Shown here: one piece after another, positions 5,828 through 12,856 of the stretch
Layout: each line of letters opens with the position of its first letter
Position numbering within the stretch: position 1 is the first letter of the stretch
DNA from: a virus
Virus record (IMG/VR): IMGVR_UViG_3300025168_000289
Location: 1 to 34,972 of that record
Strand: one strand, 5' to 3'
DNA length: 34,972 nt
Program-made: the position numbers and the translations under genes
The notes under the pieces: generated by a model
What the model was told of the DNA's origin: nothing
Seen by the model: the letters and a program-made list of their open reading frames with translations, nothing else
Databases searched by the model: none

Positions 5828-6100
5828 TTAACCCTCCCTAACTATTAAATTATTAAATTCTTTTATATATTTTTGACCTACTTTTCTTTCTGTTTCATCA
5901 AAAACATTAGCTAATTTATAATTTTCTACAAAAGCATATTCATCTAATCTTTCTGTATTCATATGACTAATTAAAGATAATTCTTCAATTCCAGAATCTA
6001 ATAAATGTTTTAAACTTTTATAAGGACTAATAGCATCTGATAATTTATCAAAAAGCATAACATCATTTGTTTCAATATTTTTTAATTTCCATTCAATCAT
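5828..6100 (-). CDS. Hypothetical acidic protein, accessory block
   Basis: This 90-residue protein starts at an ATG preceded by GAGGGG at good spacing. It is helical and acidic (KLSDAISPYKSLKHLLDSGIEEL; NTERLDEYAFVENYKLANVF). No known motif is seen. Its stop directly abuts the ATG of the Mom-like gene, and its last codons (VREG-stop) contain that gene's GGGAGGG ribosome binding site. The two are therefore co-translated, which hints at a shared function. Confidence 0.6.
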   Translation of the reverse strand: MIEWKLKNIETNDVMLFDKLSDAISPYKSLKHLLDSGIEELSLISHMNTERLDEYAFVENYKLANVFDETERKVGQKYIKEFNNLIVREG

Positions 6101-6308
6101 TTAACCCCTCTAGTTTAATTTTATATTTTAATTCTTGCTCCCATTGAAATAATGTAAAATCATTTAATCTAGGAATTAATACCAATGAATCATAAAATTC
6201 TGGATTATTTTTTAAGGGAAAAAAATAAAAATATCCTTTTCCTTTAACTAATTCATATCCATAATTAACGATTTCTTTATTAACTTTTTTAATAGTTAGA
6301 TGGCTCAT
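6093..6308 (-). CDS. Small conserved-type phage protein (KGxGYFYF)
   Basis: This 71-residue protein contains TIKKVNKEIVNYGYELVKGK, then GYFYFFPL, SLVLIPRLNDFTLFQWEQEL. The pattern (NKEI...G..LVKG.GYFYF......V...RLN..TL.QW..E) is one I recognise from a small family of phage proteins with unknown role. The start ATG overlaps the stop of the upstream gene (TAATG) inside an 18-base perfect palindrome, which may affect its translation. It overlaps the next gene by 8 bases. Confidence 0.7.
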   Translation of the reverse strand: MSHLTIKKVNKEIVNYGYELVKGKGYFYFFPLKNNPEFYDSLVLIPRLNDFTLFQWEQELKYKIKLEGLND

Positions 6309-6318
6309 TAATGAGCCA
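6301..6318. repeat. 18-bp perfect palindrome across a stop/start junction
   Basis: TGGCTCATTAATGAGCCA is its own reverse complement. It spans the end of the 6308-6667 gene (VAH-stop) and the start of the 6093-6308 gene (MSH). In RNA it can fold as a TGGCTC/GAGCCA stem with the TAATG junction in the loop. It could regulate coupling or be a protein binding site. Confidence 0.75.
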
Positions 6319-6667
6319 CCTTATGAAATCTTACTTCCCAACCTTTGCCACTAAAAAAATATAAATCGTATTTTTCTTTTAATAATGGTTTACCTAAACC
6401 TTCTCTAATTTGATTAATTTGTTTATGGTGGTTAGGTATAAAAATAATCTTTGTCTCATTGATATTTGCGTGATTGCCAATATTATTATTAACAAGATTA
6501 ACTATTTTATTAGCTAAATCTTTTTCATTATCTTTATTAATTTGTATTTCTTTATTAGCAAAATGATTATTTATCGTAGTAATATCATATTGAGATTTTG
6601 AATATTTAACACAACTTTTTACAAGTTTATATTTATCTTTACCTTCGTTCATAGTTTTAACCATCAT
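6308..6667 (-). CDS. Hypothetical protein, accessory block
   Basis: This 119-residue protein is rich in Lys and Asn. The first ATG pair follows GGGGAGAAG. An internal ATG at residue 6 is an alternative. It carries a mixed helical middle (EIQINKDNEKDLANKIVNLV), a strand-like ETKIIFIPNHHKQ and a C-terminal LYFFSGKGWEVRFHKVAH. No signal, membrane segment or catalytic motif is recognised. It is transcribed with the Mom-like gene downstream. Function unknown. Confidence 0.6.
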   Translation of the reverse strand: MMVKTMNEGKDKYKLVKSCVKYSKSQYDITTINNHFANKEIQINKDNEKDLANKIVNLVNNNIGNHANINETKIIFIPNHHKQINQIREGLGKPLLKEKYDLYFFSGKGWEVRFHKVAH

Positions 6668-6668
6668 A

Positions 6669-6911
6669 TTACTTCTCCCCTTTATTATAAACTTTTTTAG
6701 CTTTATTTCTTAAATCAATAATTTTTTGAGATACTTTATCTTTAAGCAAATCAGATTTTTTTGCTAAAGCATCAACAAATGATTTTCTCTGAAAATGTTT
6801 GTGATATTTGTAACTAAAATCAAAAGTTTCAATTAAAATATCTTCACAATTACTTCTGCTAAAACCTAAAACAGTTATAGTGTTAGCTAAGTTTTTTTTA
6901 TACCAATTCAT
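6669..6911 (-). CDS. Hypothetical small basic protein, accessory block
   Basis: This 80-residue basic protein begins MNWYKKNLANTITVLGFSRS and is mostly helical after residue 20, with a Lys-rich end (DLRNKAKKVYNKGEK). The ATG is preceded by GGGGAG, and the 5' junction is nearly identical in sequence to that of the 6308-6667 gene, suggesting local duplication of the leader. No family was recognised. DNA or RNA binding is possible from charge but not shown. Confidence 0.6.
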   Translation of the reverse strand: MNWYKKNLANTITVLGFSRSNCEDILIETFDFSYKYHKHFQRKSFVDALAKKSDLLKDKVSQKIIDLRNKAKKVYNKGEK

Positions 6912-6912
6912 A

Positions 6913-7281
6913 TTATTCTCCCCTTTTATAAGTACCGTAACAAGAATCCGATTGATCTCGTACTGCGTAAATTAAAATATTTTTATTATATTTTTTTGAT
7001 AAATCTTTAGCGGTAGCAATAACTAAATCAAAAGTTTTAGCTTCGATTTTAATATTACCTTCTTCTTTAGTTCTTACCCAAGCGGTAAAATGATCTGGTT
7101 TTTCTAGTACCCATTCTTCTCTAGGGTTAATATCGTGTTTAACAAACATAACGTCCTCCAAGTTGTTTGCAATTTTTGAAAAAGTAACCGCAAGTAAATG
7201 ACCGTTTTTTGAATAACTACTATTGCCGTTATTTGCTTTTACCTGCGGTATTTGGCTATTCTTTTCTTCTAATTGCTTCAT
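6913..7281 (-). CDS. Hypothetical protein, first gene of the accessory block
   Basis: The preferred start is ATG at 7281 (MKQLEEKNSQ), giving 122 residues. A TTG at 7308 would extend it by 9 residues into the promoter region. It contains HLLAVTFSKIANNLEDVMFV, then EEWVLEKPDHFTAWVRTKE, and a C-terminal ILIYAVRDQSDSCYGTYKRG. No known motif is seen. A sigma70-like promoter (7291-7319) lies just upstream, so this gene probably leads a six-gene transcript to the Mom-like gene. Its leader would be very short. Confidence 0.6.
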   Translation of the reverse strand: MKQLEEKNSQIPQVKANNGNSSYSKNGHLLAVTFSKIANNLEDVMFVKHDINPREEWVLEKPDHFTAWVRTKEEGNIKIEAKTFDLVIATAKDLSKKYNKNILIYAVRDQSDSCYGTYKRGE

Positions 7282-7290
7282 TATTCTTAC

Positions 7291-7319
7291 AACATAGAAG
7301 ATTACCAATAGTTTGACAA
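7291..7319 (-). promoter_or_regulatory. Candidate sigma70-type promoter for the accessory block
   Basis: On the minus strand TTGTCA (7314-7319) is followed by 17 bases and TATGTT (7291-7296). The ATG of the first block gene is 10 bases past the -10 box. The TTGTCAA heptamer is the same word found in the repressor operators, so the promoter may be repressor-responsive. The remaining intergenic bases up to the integrase stop (7320-7408) show no gene and could hold the attachment site. Confidence 0.45.
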
Positions 7320-7408
7320 GAATAATCGTACACTAATTTACCCCGCATTTCCGCCGTTTATTAAAATAATTTTTTATTTAAACAGAAAATGACCGTTTTT
7401 ATTTTAAT

Positions 7409-8686
7409 TTATACTAACATTTTAGGTAGATTATTAATAGCTTTGGTTATTTCGTCCGGCAAAACAGCAGCGTAATGGTCAATACTTGAATCACTTTTAT
7501 GCCCCGATAATTGTTTTAAACCTATTTTATCAAAATTATTATATTTCCTATTCCAAGTTATATACGTTGCTCGGCATTGATGAACTATCTTGTCGTGGCT
7601 TATACCGGACTTATCTAAAGTATGATGCCAATTAGCGTATAAAGATAAATGAGTATTCTTATGGTCGTCGTGCTTTTTCCAAATAAATAAAGTTTCTTCT
7701 TTGTTATTTATTCGTAATAACAATTCTTTTAAGGTAGGGTGTAACGTTATCGTACGATATTTATTATCCTTATCTTCGTATATTGATATAGAATTATTAT
7801 CTAAATCTATATTTTCCCAGGTTTGATTTAACGCTTCTTGCAATCTAGCACCGGTATATAAACAAAAAACAAACAATAATTTAATATCCGGTATAGTAGA
7901 ATTATCTATAAATAATTGTACTTCTTCGTTATCAAAAACTATCGGTTGTGAATCAAACAAAGAATATTTAGGTACTTTAAGATAATTACAATATCCTTCT
8001 TCATGTCCTAGATGAACTATAGAAGCTATAATAGATATAGTATGGTTTCTAGTATTAAGTTTTCCCGACCTAAATTTTCGTAAATTTAACACTTCTTTTT
8101 GACTTGCTAATTGCGAAGTAGAATTTCTTACAAGTAAAGCTTTAGTAAATTTACTTTTAAAAGCAAAAGATTTAGGTAAAAAAGCTTCTTTCGTAATAGT
8201 ATTATCGGCGATATAAACTTTACTTAAATCACGGTACGATACTTTTTCTATTTGTTTTTGTATAAAAACACCATCTTCTTTAATCCATACTAAATACTTT
8301 TCTAAAGGATGAATTTTTTTGATAGTATTTCTAATAGCTTCATTGGTAATATCCCTAACGTTTTTATTACCAATAATTTTAGATATTCTATTAGATTCTT
8401 TAACAAACTTATCGGAAAAAGGTTTATCGGAATCTTGTTTAAATTGAAACATTTGATCGTATGTTTTATTTTTAACAATAGATAAACCGTTTATAATCCT
8501 ATCTTTAAAAGGTTGTATTAAATTAGCTTCGACCCATTTTTCCGCTTCTATCTTATCTTCCCTTTTCGTTGATAAAGGATTTAGAATAGATAACTTATGG
8601 TCTTTAGAATCGTGACTAAAATAATAAACACCCCTAACTAACCAGTATTTGTTTTTACTTCCTTTTCTTCTTTTATACCGTAACAT
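7409..8686 (-). CDS. int: Tyrosine recombinase / phage integrase
   Basis: This 425-residue protein has a complete catalytic set near the C-terminus: Arg281 (YTGARLQEAL), a candidate beta-hairpin Lys near 306-309, H369-x-x-R372 (VHQCRATY), His396 (LSGHKS) and Tyr405 (SIDHY). The N-terminal half should contain the arm- and core-binding domains. It would integrate the phage into, and with a helper excise it from, the host chromosome. The start overlaps the HTH gene upstream by 49 bases. Its presence, with the repressor, marks the phage as temperate. Confidence 0.95.
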   Translation of the reverse strand: MLRYKRRKGSKNKYWLVRGVYYFSHDSKDHKLSILNPLSTKREDKIEAEKWVEANLIQPFKDRIINGLSIVKNKTYDQMFQFKQDSDKPFSDKFVKESNRISKIIGNKNVRDITNEAIRNTIKKIHPLEKYLVWIKEDGVFIQKQIEKVSYRDLSKVYIADNTITKEAFLPKSFAFKSKFTKALLVRNSTSQLASQKEVLNLRKFRSGKLNTRNHTISIIASIVHLGHEEGYCNYLKVPKYSLFDSQPIVFDNEEVQLFIDNSTIPDIKLLFVFCLYTGARLQEALNQTWENIDLDNNSISIYEDKDNKYRTITLHPTLKELLLRINNKEETLFIWKKHDDHKNTHLSLYANWHHTLDKSGISHDKIVHQCRATYITWNRKYNNFDKIGLKQLSGHKSDSSIDHYAAVLPDEITKAINNLPKMLV

Positions 8687-8862
8687 AATTGTATAATCCT
8701 TTCCTTATCAGCTTCGGTAAACCGTTGCCGTTTATTAACGTATAATGAAAAGCATTTTTCCTTCGGATAACGTTCCTGAAGGTTATTAAGAAAAGAATAG
8801 CCAGTTCTTTGGGATAAACCCAACGCCTTGAATATATCTCTTTTATTGTAAAGTACAGCCAT
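8638..8862 (-). CDS. Small HTH protein, candidate excisionase/directionality factor
   Basis: This 74-residue protein has an N-terminal helix-turn-helix-like segment (KRDIFKALGLSQRTGYSFLNNLQERYP) and a C-terminal helix (TEADKERIIQLCYG), similar in size to MerR/Xis-type DNA-binding domains. It overlaps the integrase by 49 bases and is immediately upstream, the usual place for an excisionase. It could instead be a small transcription regulator of the int region. The HTH assignment is fairly sure, the Xis role is inferred from context. Confidence 0.6.
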   Translation of the reverse strand: MAVLYNKRDIFKALGLSQRTGYSFLNNLQERYPKEKCFSLYVNKRQRFTEADKERIIQLCYGIKEEKEVKTNTG

Positions 8863-9380
8863 TAAATATCCCCTTCTATTTTTTCGTCATCATGTAAATG
8901 TATTCCTAATCTAAAAGCTTCTTCACCGTCGATTTCTTGCCGAAGTCTTTTTATTTCTTCTTTTTCTTCCGGTGTAGTGATTCTCGGTGTTTCTGTAAAC
9001 AACGCCGGATTAACCGGTGCTTCCGTTTTAACTTTATCAATATCCTTTTTATCTTCTTCATTTCTATGCCCTTGATATAACAAATCATAAAAAGCTGTCG
9101 GCAATAACACCGTATGGTTTTTATCTTCGTAAACAATAAGCCACCAATAAAAAATTTTGTCCGTTAAAGTTTCTTTGAAAGTACTGCCCCAACGCGTTAC
9201 TGAATATATTGTTTTAGGTGGACTTGTTCCACATTGCGCTAATTCTTTTAATTGGGTTTTATCTAAAATTCTTTGTTCTTCTTCTTCAAAATATAATTTC
9301 CAAAGTTTATCAACAATATCTCCTTTTTCATTTTTACCCCCTTCTTCTATTTGTTCTATCTTAATAATTTTTTTACTCAT
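8862..9380 (-). CDS. Hypothetical acidic protein in the leftward early operon
   Basis: This 172-residue protein begins MSKKIIKIEQIEEGG after AAGGAAT. The middle is beta-like with aromatic residues (TIYSVTRWGSTFKETLTDKIFYWWLIVYEDKNHTV, within about 57-90). The end is a highly charged acidic helix (EEKEEIKRLRQEIDGEEAF). No known family was recognised. It overlaps both neighbours by 1-4 bases, between the PD-(D/E)XK nuclease and the HTH gene, so it belongs to the recombination/integration operon. Confidence 0.6.
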   Translation of the reverse strand: MSKKIIKIEQIEEGGKNEKGDIVDKLWKLYFEEEEQRILDKTQLKELAQCGTSPPKTIYSVTRWGSTFKETLTDKIFYWWLIVYEDKNHTVLLPTAFYDLLYQGHRNEEDKKDIDKVKTEAPVNPALFTETPRITTPEEKEEIKRLRQEIDGEEAFRLGIHLHDDEKIEGDI

Positions 9381-9808
9381 TTTATTCCTTGAAGTAAATA
9401 TTCGCCTAATAATTCTTTCTTAATTAGTATCGCCTTTTTTTGTTGAGTATCCCCGTTCCCTATAAAAGATACAAAGTTAAGTTTGTTTAATAAAATACAT
9501 TCAAAAATCTTTATAGGTGTCGTCCAAAGAAATTTAAACCCGTCAAAGAAAACCCAATAATCAGCTTTAGACTTTAGTATTCCCGAAGGTTTACCGTACA
9601 TTTCTAATTCAACTACAATATTTCCTGTTTCCATACTTTTTTCATCTGATTTAACTTCTACGCTTTTATTAATTTCCGGTATCCAAATATCGTAGTTAGG
9701 AAAATACCCTTCTATTTTAGTTGCTGCCGGATAACGAAGTTGAATGATAGATAATACTTGTCCTTCTATACTTTCCCCTTTGTTTAAATCGCGTTTAAAA
9801 GTTTGCAC
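9377..9808 (-). CDS. PD-(D/E)XK-fold nuclease domain protein
   Basis: This 143-residue protein shows a restriction-like nuclease core: GESIEGQVLS with Glu near 15, NYDIWIPEINKSVEVKSD with Asp40 and the E51-V-K53 pair, then GNIVVELE and KPSGILKSKADYWVFF. The D...ExK spacing and the following SKADYWV helix/strand are typical of small phage endonucleases and resolvase-like enzymes. It probably cuts branched or specific DNA during recombination, replication or host takeover. The target is unknown. It overlaps both neighbours by a few bases. Confidence 0.75.
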   Translation of the reverse strand: MQTFKRDLNKGESIEGQVLSIIQLRYPAATKIEGYFPNYDIWIPEINKSVEVKSDEKSMETGNIVVELEMYGKPSGILKSKADYWVFFDGFKFLWTTPIKIFECILLNKLNFVSFIGNGDTQQKKAILIKKELLGEYLLQGIK

Positions 9809-10212
9809 TATATTCCACCCATTTTTATTTCAGCCCTAGAATTACTATTTTGTTCCACCATGGCGTCTAGTTTCTTTTCTTTCCCAACGTAAGAACTAGA
9901 ATGGGTAGCTAATTCGTCTTTTGCCGTTACTATTTCTTTTTTCTTTTCCTTAACGCTTTCGTCGGTATTGGCTTTCGCTTCCGCTACTTTGTCCGATATC
10001 TTTTCGTTAGTACCTACCGGATATTTATGTTCTAAAAATTTTACGTCTAATAAATCTTTTAGTTCTTGTTCTAAATTCTTTATTTTATTACGCGCTATTT
10101 CTTTATTTAAATGTAATGATTGAAATAAGTTTCCTAATAAATGGGGATCGTATTTATAAAAACCGCCTTCTAATCTAACTATATTTTTTTCGTTTATATT
10201 TTTATAATCCAT
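9808..10212 (-). CDS. Hypothetical coiled-coil protein
   Basis: This 134-residue protein has a short N-terminal part (NIVRLEGGFYKYDPHLLGNLFQ) and then a long Lys/Glu-rich coiled coil (about 36-125). The last base of its frame is shared with the ATG of the nuclease gene, so the two are coupled. It may be a structural partner or a DNA-end/recombination helper, but no motif supports a definite role. Confidence 0.6.
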   Translation of the reverse strand: MDYKNINEKNIVRLEGGFYKYDPHLLGNLFQSLHLNKEIARNKIKNLEQELKDLLDVKFLEHKYPVGTNEKISDKVAEAKANTDESVKEKKKEIVTAKDELATHSSSYVGKEKKLDAMVEQNSNSRAEIKMGGI

Positions 10213-10214
10213 AA

Positions 10215-10487
10215 TTAATCTAATCTATCCGCTATTAAATGTAATGTTTTCGCCCTAATTGTATTATTAAAATCTTTATCTTTATGCGCTTTATTATGGC
10301 AGGGGCGACATAAACACGTTAGATTTTCTATGTAATCAAAACATTTGTGTTTACTTCCACCCATACCTTTGTTGTTTATATGGTGAATATCTACGCCTTC
10401 CCAACTTGAACAATTAAAACATTGATACGATTGCGCTATTGTTAAATTGTCATTCCAAAAATTCATAAATATTTGTTTATAATTCAT
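10215..10487 (-). CDS. HNH endonuclease
   Basis: The preferred start is ATG 10487 (MNYKQIFMNF, 90 residues), overlapping the upstream micro-gene as ATGA. An upstream TTG is less likely. It has the zinc-ribbon HNH layout: C23-x-x-C26, DIHH (33-36), N55 in ENL, C60-x-x-C63-H64 and H68. It should nick or cut double-stranded DNA using one metal ion. It lies in the recombination operon, not next to the terminase, so it may process recombination intermediates or act as a homing-type nuclease. Confidence 0.85.
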   Translation of the reverse strand: MNYKQIFMNFWNDNLTIAQSYQCFNCSSWEGVDIHHINNKGMGGSKHKCFDYIENLTCLCRPCHNKAHKDKDFNNTIRAKTLHLIADRLD

Positions 10488-10573
10488 TTTGAAATACGAT
10501 CTCCAATACCCCAAACCATTAAAGCTATTAAAACCAAAACTATTAATTGTAATAATAAAATAATTGTAATCAT
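10484..10573 (-). CDS. 29-residue single-span membrane micro-protein
   Basis: ATG 10573 lies just after the stop of the upstream gene, and TGA 10484-10486 overlaps the HNH start as ATGA. The sequence begins MITIILLLQLIVLVLIALMV and ends WGIGDRISK. It is one membrane span with a basic tail. Overlap at one end and near-abutment at the other support translation. A membrane peptide inside a recombination operon is unexpected; superinfection exclusion is one possible role (inference). Confidence 0.45.
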   Translation of the reverse strand: MITIILLLQLIVLVLIALMVWGIGDRISK

Positions 10574-10574
10574 A

Positions 10575-10805
10575 TTATTCAAACGAAAGATTTGGTTTAT
10601 GTACTTTTACGTTCGAAGATAATTGATTCTGTTTTTTATAAACCCTTTTTATTTGTCTTTTCTTATCTTCTAAAACTTGGTTTATAGATTCTTCTTGGCA
10701 ACTATCTTCATAATTTGGAAAGCGTAAATTGTTTTCTTCGCAAATTCCAACGTATCTTTTAGTTAATATTTCCATAATAATACTTTCTACTTTTTTTATT
10801 TTCAT
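10575..10805 (-). CDS. Hypothetical small charged protein
   Basis: This 76-residue protein is rich in Lys, Glu and Gln (MEILTKRYVGICEENNLRF; QVLEDKKRQIKRVYKKQNQ). No strong ribosome binding site is visible before the ATG at 10805, and ATG 10775 (MEILTKRY) is an alternative. It lies between the SSB-like gene and the membrane micro-gene in the leftward operon. No motif was recognised. Confidence 0.5.
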   Translation of the reverse strand: MKIKKVESIIMEILTKRYVGICEENNLRFPNYEDSCQEESINQVLEDKKRQIKRVYKKQNQLSSNVKVHKPNLSFE

Positions 10806-10813
10806 TCATTTTA

Positions 10814-11344
10814 TTAAAAAGGGATATCTTCTTCTATATCTTCGCCTTCTATTTGAGCGTTGTTACTTGCTTGTTGTACTTCAAGTTTTTTAACAAATAA
10901 AACACTAGAAAATTGATTACCTTTAGCGCTAGTTTGGTCTTTCTTTTTATAAGTAAATTCTAATTCGTCGCCTTCTTGAATCCAGGATAAAGGCTCGTTA
11001 GCATAAAAAGTTTTATCTTCGCCGTTTACTTGCCCTATAATTCTAAAATTATTTTTACCGTCTTTAGAATAATCGTCTAATCTTGTTACGATACAAGTAC
11101 CTTTTTCGTTTTGTGGCGAAACACTATTAGCGTTATAAGGTTGTTTAGCTTGATTATAAGTATTAGCTACCGTATTTTGTGGGTTGTTAGAACGCTTTTT
11201 TAAAGTAAAAGTACCGCCAAAAGATAGTTTAATAAAAACAGTACCGTTATCATTAATCCAACCAGCCCCCATTTTTCTATCGGTTTTATTTCCTTTATAG
11301 ACTTCTTCGTAAACTACGTCGTAATTAGGTAATTTGTTTTCCAT
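10814..11344 (-). CDS. SSB-like OB-fold protein with acidic DIPF tail
   Basis: The preferred start is ATG 11344 (MENKLPNYD), preceded by GAAGGA, giving 176 residues. The upstream extension to 11431 is inside the neighbouring nuclease gene. A possible OB-fold covers about 82-156 (CIVTRLDDYSKDGKNNFRII, then WIQEGDELEFTYKKK). The C-terminus ends EGEDIEEDIPF, the acidic tip by which bacterial SSB recruits partner enzymes. The order after the split exonuclease suggests single-strand binding in recombination or replication. The N-terminal 50 residues (MGAGWINDNGTVFIKL) may be a second beta domain. Confidence 0.6.
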   Translation of the reverse strand: MENKLPNYDVVYEEVYKGNKTDRKMGAGWINDNGTVFIKLSFGGTFTLKKRSNNPQNTVANTYNQAKQPYNANSVSPQNEKGTCIVTRLDDYSKDGKNNFRIIGQVNGEDKTFYANEPLSWIQEGDELEFTYKKKDQTSAKGNQFSSVLFVKKLEVQQASNNAQIEGEDIEEDIPF

Positions 11345-11957
11345 ATCCTTCTTTCCTTGCTTGTTTGCAATAATTAACCACCGAACAATATTGTGCACAT
11401 CTTCTTGATATGCCTTTTCTAATTTCAACAAAAGCTTTCGGAACTGTAATTTTAAATTCTTCCGCTTCTTTTAAATTAGTAAAAAGTTTTTTAGCCCTTT
11501 TTTGTTTATCAACCATTACGGCGTAAACATCTTCGCCCTTCCAACGTTCTTTATTCGTACAATCAATTTCTTTATTTTCCATATTGAAAAGAAAGTCTGC
11601 TTGTTGGTGGGTTTCTATTCTATCTTTAATATAATCTTGTTGTTCTTTGTCAGACCATAAAGGTAAATCTACTATTTGAATCGGTAACAAAGGATAACCA
11701 CCGTCGTTCTTTTGTGATTCAAAAGCTTTAGACTTTTGCCAATCCCGAAGTATTGCAATAATTTGAAGTTTTGTTACCCGATAACCGTTGGCTCTACATA
11801 ACCATGCATAAACATTTTGTTGTTTAACCCATTCTTCTTTGTAACCGTTAGGATTATCTTTAGACTTTAATAAAGACCAAGCCGACGTAACTTTATAATC
11901 TTGTACTATTATTTTTTTTAAATCTCTTTCAAAAGCTTCCATAGTTAATTCACTCAC
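11325..11957 (-). CDS. C-terminal half of a split PD-(D/E)XK exonuclease
   Basis: This 210-residue protein starts at GTG 11957, overlapping the methyltransferase stop (GTGA). ATG 11942 is an alternative. It begins with about 15 residues of new sequence and then continues a RecB/Cas4-like nuclease: IIVQDYKVTSAW (16-27) with Asp20 and Lys22, a Q-x-x-x-Y motif (QNVYAWL), LQIIAILRDWQKSKA, a second part with HQQADF, and a cysteine-containing end RRCAQYCSVVNYCKQ. The first active-site Asp is on the other half (12846-13178). The overlap with the SSB-like gene suggests an end-resection role. Confidence 0.8.
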   Translation of the reverse strand: MSELTMEAFERDLKKIIVQDYKVTSAWSLLKSKDNPNGYKEEWVKQQNVYAWLCRANGYRVTKLQIIAILRDWQKSKAFESQKNDGGYPLLPIQIVDLPLWSDKEQQDYIKDRIETHQQADFLFNMENKEIDCTNKERWKGEDVYAVMVDKQKRAKKLFTNLKEAEEFKITVPKAFVEIRKGISRRCAQYCSVVNYCKQARKEGYGKQIT

Positions 11958-12856
11958 TTTCTAAATACTAAAACGTTTTGATGTATCTTTACTAATTTTT
12001 GATTTCTCATTTGTCCGTTAGCTCTCATACTTGCCGAGCCGGTTGGTTGACAATAAACAGCGTCGTTGTAAAAAGGTATTCCGCAATTTTGAAAAGCTTT
12101 AATAGTATCGGCTACAAACCCTCGATAGTTACCTTTTTTATCTCGAAAATCCCCTATAACAAAACAAGCATAGCTTCCCTTCTTTAAAAGCTTACAACTT
12201 TTATCTATTATTTCGGTATAGCTTTCTAAAAATTTAGAATATTCCATATTAGAAATATCATCTTCTAAATCGCTATAAACTTCTAAATCACCGTAAGGAG
12301 GACAAGAAAATACAAAATCAAATTCTTCGTCGATAGTATCTAATACTTTATTTGCATCGCCAATAATCCAATTTGGCTGTTGATTACTTTCTAATATTTC
12401 TATTCCTTGTTCAATATTACTATCTATTTGTGCTTTACGAATATCTATACCGGTATATTTATAACCAAGATATTCGGCTACTATTCCCCTAACCGAGCCA
12501 CCTGCAAAAGGGTCTAATATTTTACCGCCTTCAATACAAAACCAAGTATATAAAACTTCACATAAAGCTGGATCAAAAATACTAATAGTACCTATTTCCA
12601 TTATTTTTTGTGTACTTTCGGATTGATGGGTTAAACCATGCTTTGAAGCAAAAGAATTATTACCTTTAGTTGTTGTTTCCCTACCGACTTCGCTTCGCAT
12701 TCCTAAATCTTTCCAAATTCTTTTTCTTCTTTGCCAATTACCTTGTTTGGAATCTAATATTGTAAAGGGGGGCTCTATAAATCTATCCCGTAAAATAGTT
12801 TTCTTTTCTATTTCGTTACCGAATAAATCTTTATCTTGCGCTGTTTCACTTATCAT
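11954..12856 (-). CDS. DNA methyltransferase (N4-cytosine/N6-adenine type) inserted in the exonuclease
   Basis: ATG 12856 is preferred (MISETAQDKD), giving 300 residues; TTG 12859 adds one. It contains ILDPFAGGSVRG (113-124, SAM-binding motif I) before SCPPYGD (184-190, catalytic motif IV), the order of the gamma class. Upstream blocks DRFIEPPFTILDSKQGNWQRRK (24-45) and a GR box recur in phage methylases as I recall. CPPY does not decide between N4-C and N6-A. It overlaps the upstream half-exonuclease by 11 bases and the downstream half by 4, with a TCACTT copy at each edge. Confidence 0.88.
   Translation of the reverse strand: MISETAQDKDLFGNEIEKKTILRDRFIEPPFTILDSKQGNWQRRKRIWKDLGMRSEVGRETTTKGNNSFASKHGLTHQSESTQKIMEIGTISIFDPALCEVLYTWFCIEGGKILDPFAGGSVRGIVAEYLGYKYTGIDIRKAQIDSNIEQGIEILESNQQPNWIIGDANKVLDTIDEEFDFVFSCPPYGDLEVYSDLEDDISNMEYSKFLESYTEIIDKSCKLLKKGSYACFVIGDFRDKKGNYRGFVADTIKAFQNCGIPFYNDAVYCQPTGSASMRANGQMRNQKLVKIHQNVLVFRK

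Noticed and set aside
7320-7408. Possible attP in the gap after the integrase gene
   Set aside because: The place is suitable, but I could not find a tRNA-like segment or matching direct repeats, so no attachment site is claimed.
9157-9423. Plus-strand frame of 88 codons opposite the leftward operon
   Set aside because: It is antisense to a well-coupled minus-strand gene, with low-complexity hydrophobic composition and no coupling to a neighbour.
11345-11431. N-terminal extension of the SSB-like gene
   Set aside because: It runs inside the exonuclease C-half in another frame, while ATG 11344 has a good GAAGGA site.
11954-12851. Target-site duplication TCACTT as proof of transposition of the methyltransferase
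   Set aside because: The 6-base word is present at both edges, but it also encodes the natural stop of the methyltransferase. Deleting between the copies does not restore the exonuclease frame, so it is not proof of a mobile-element mechanism.
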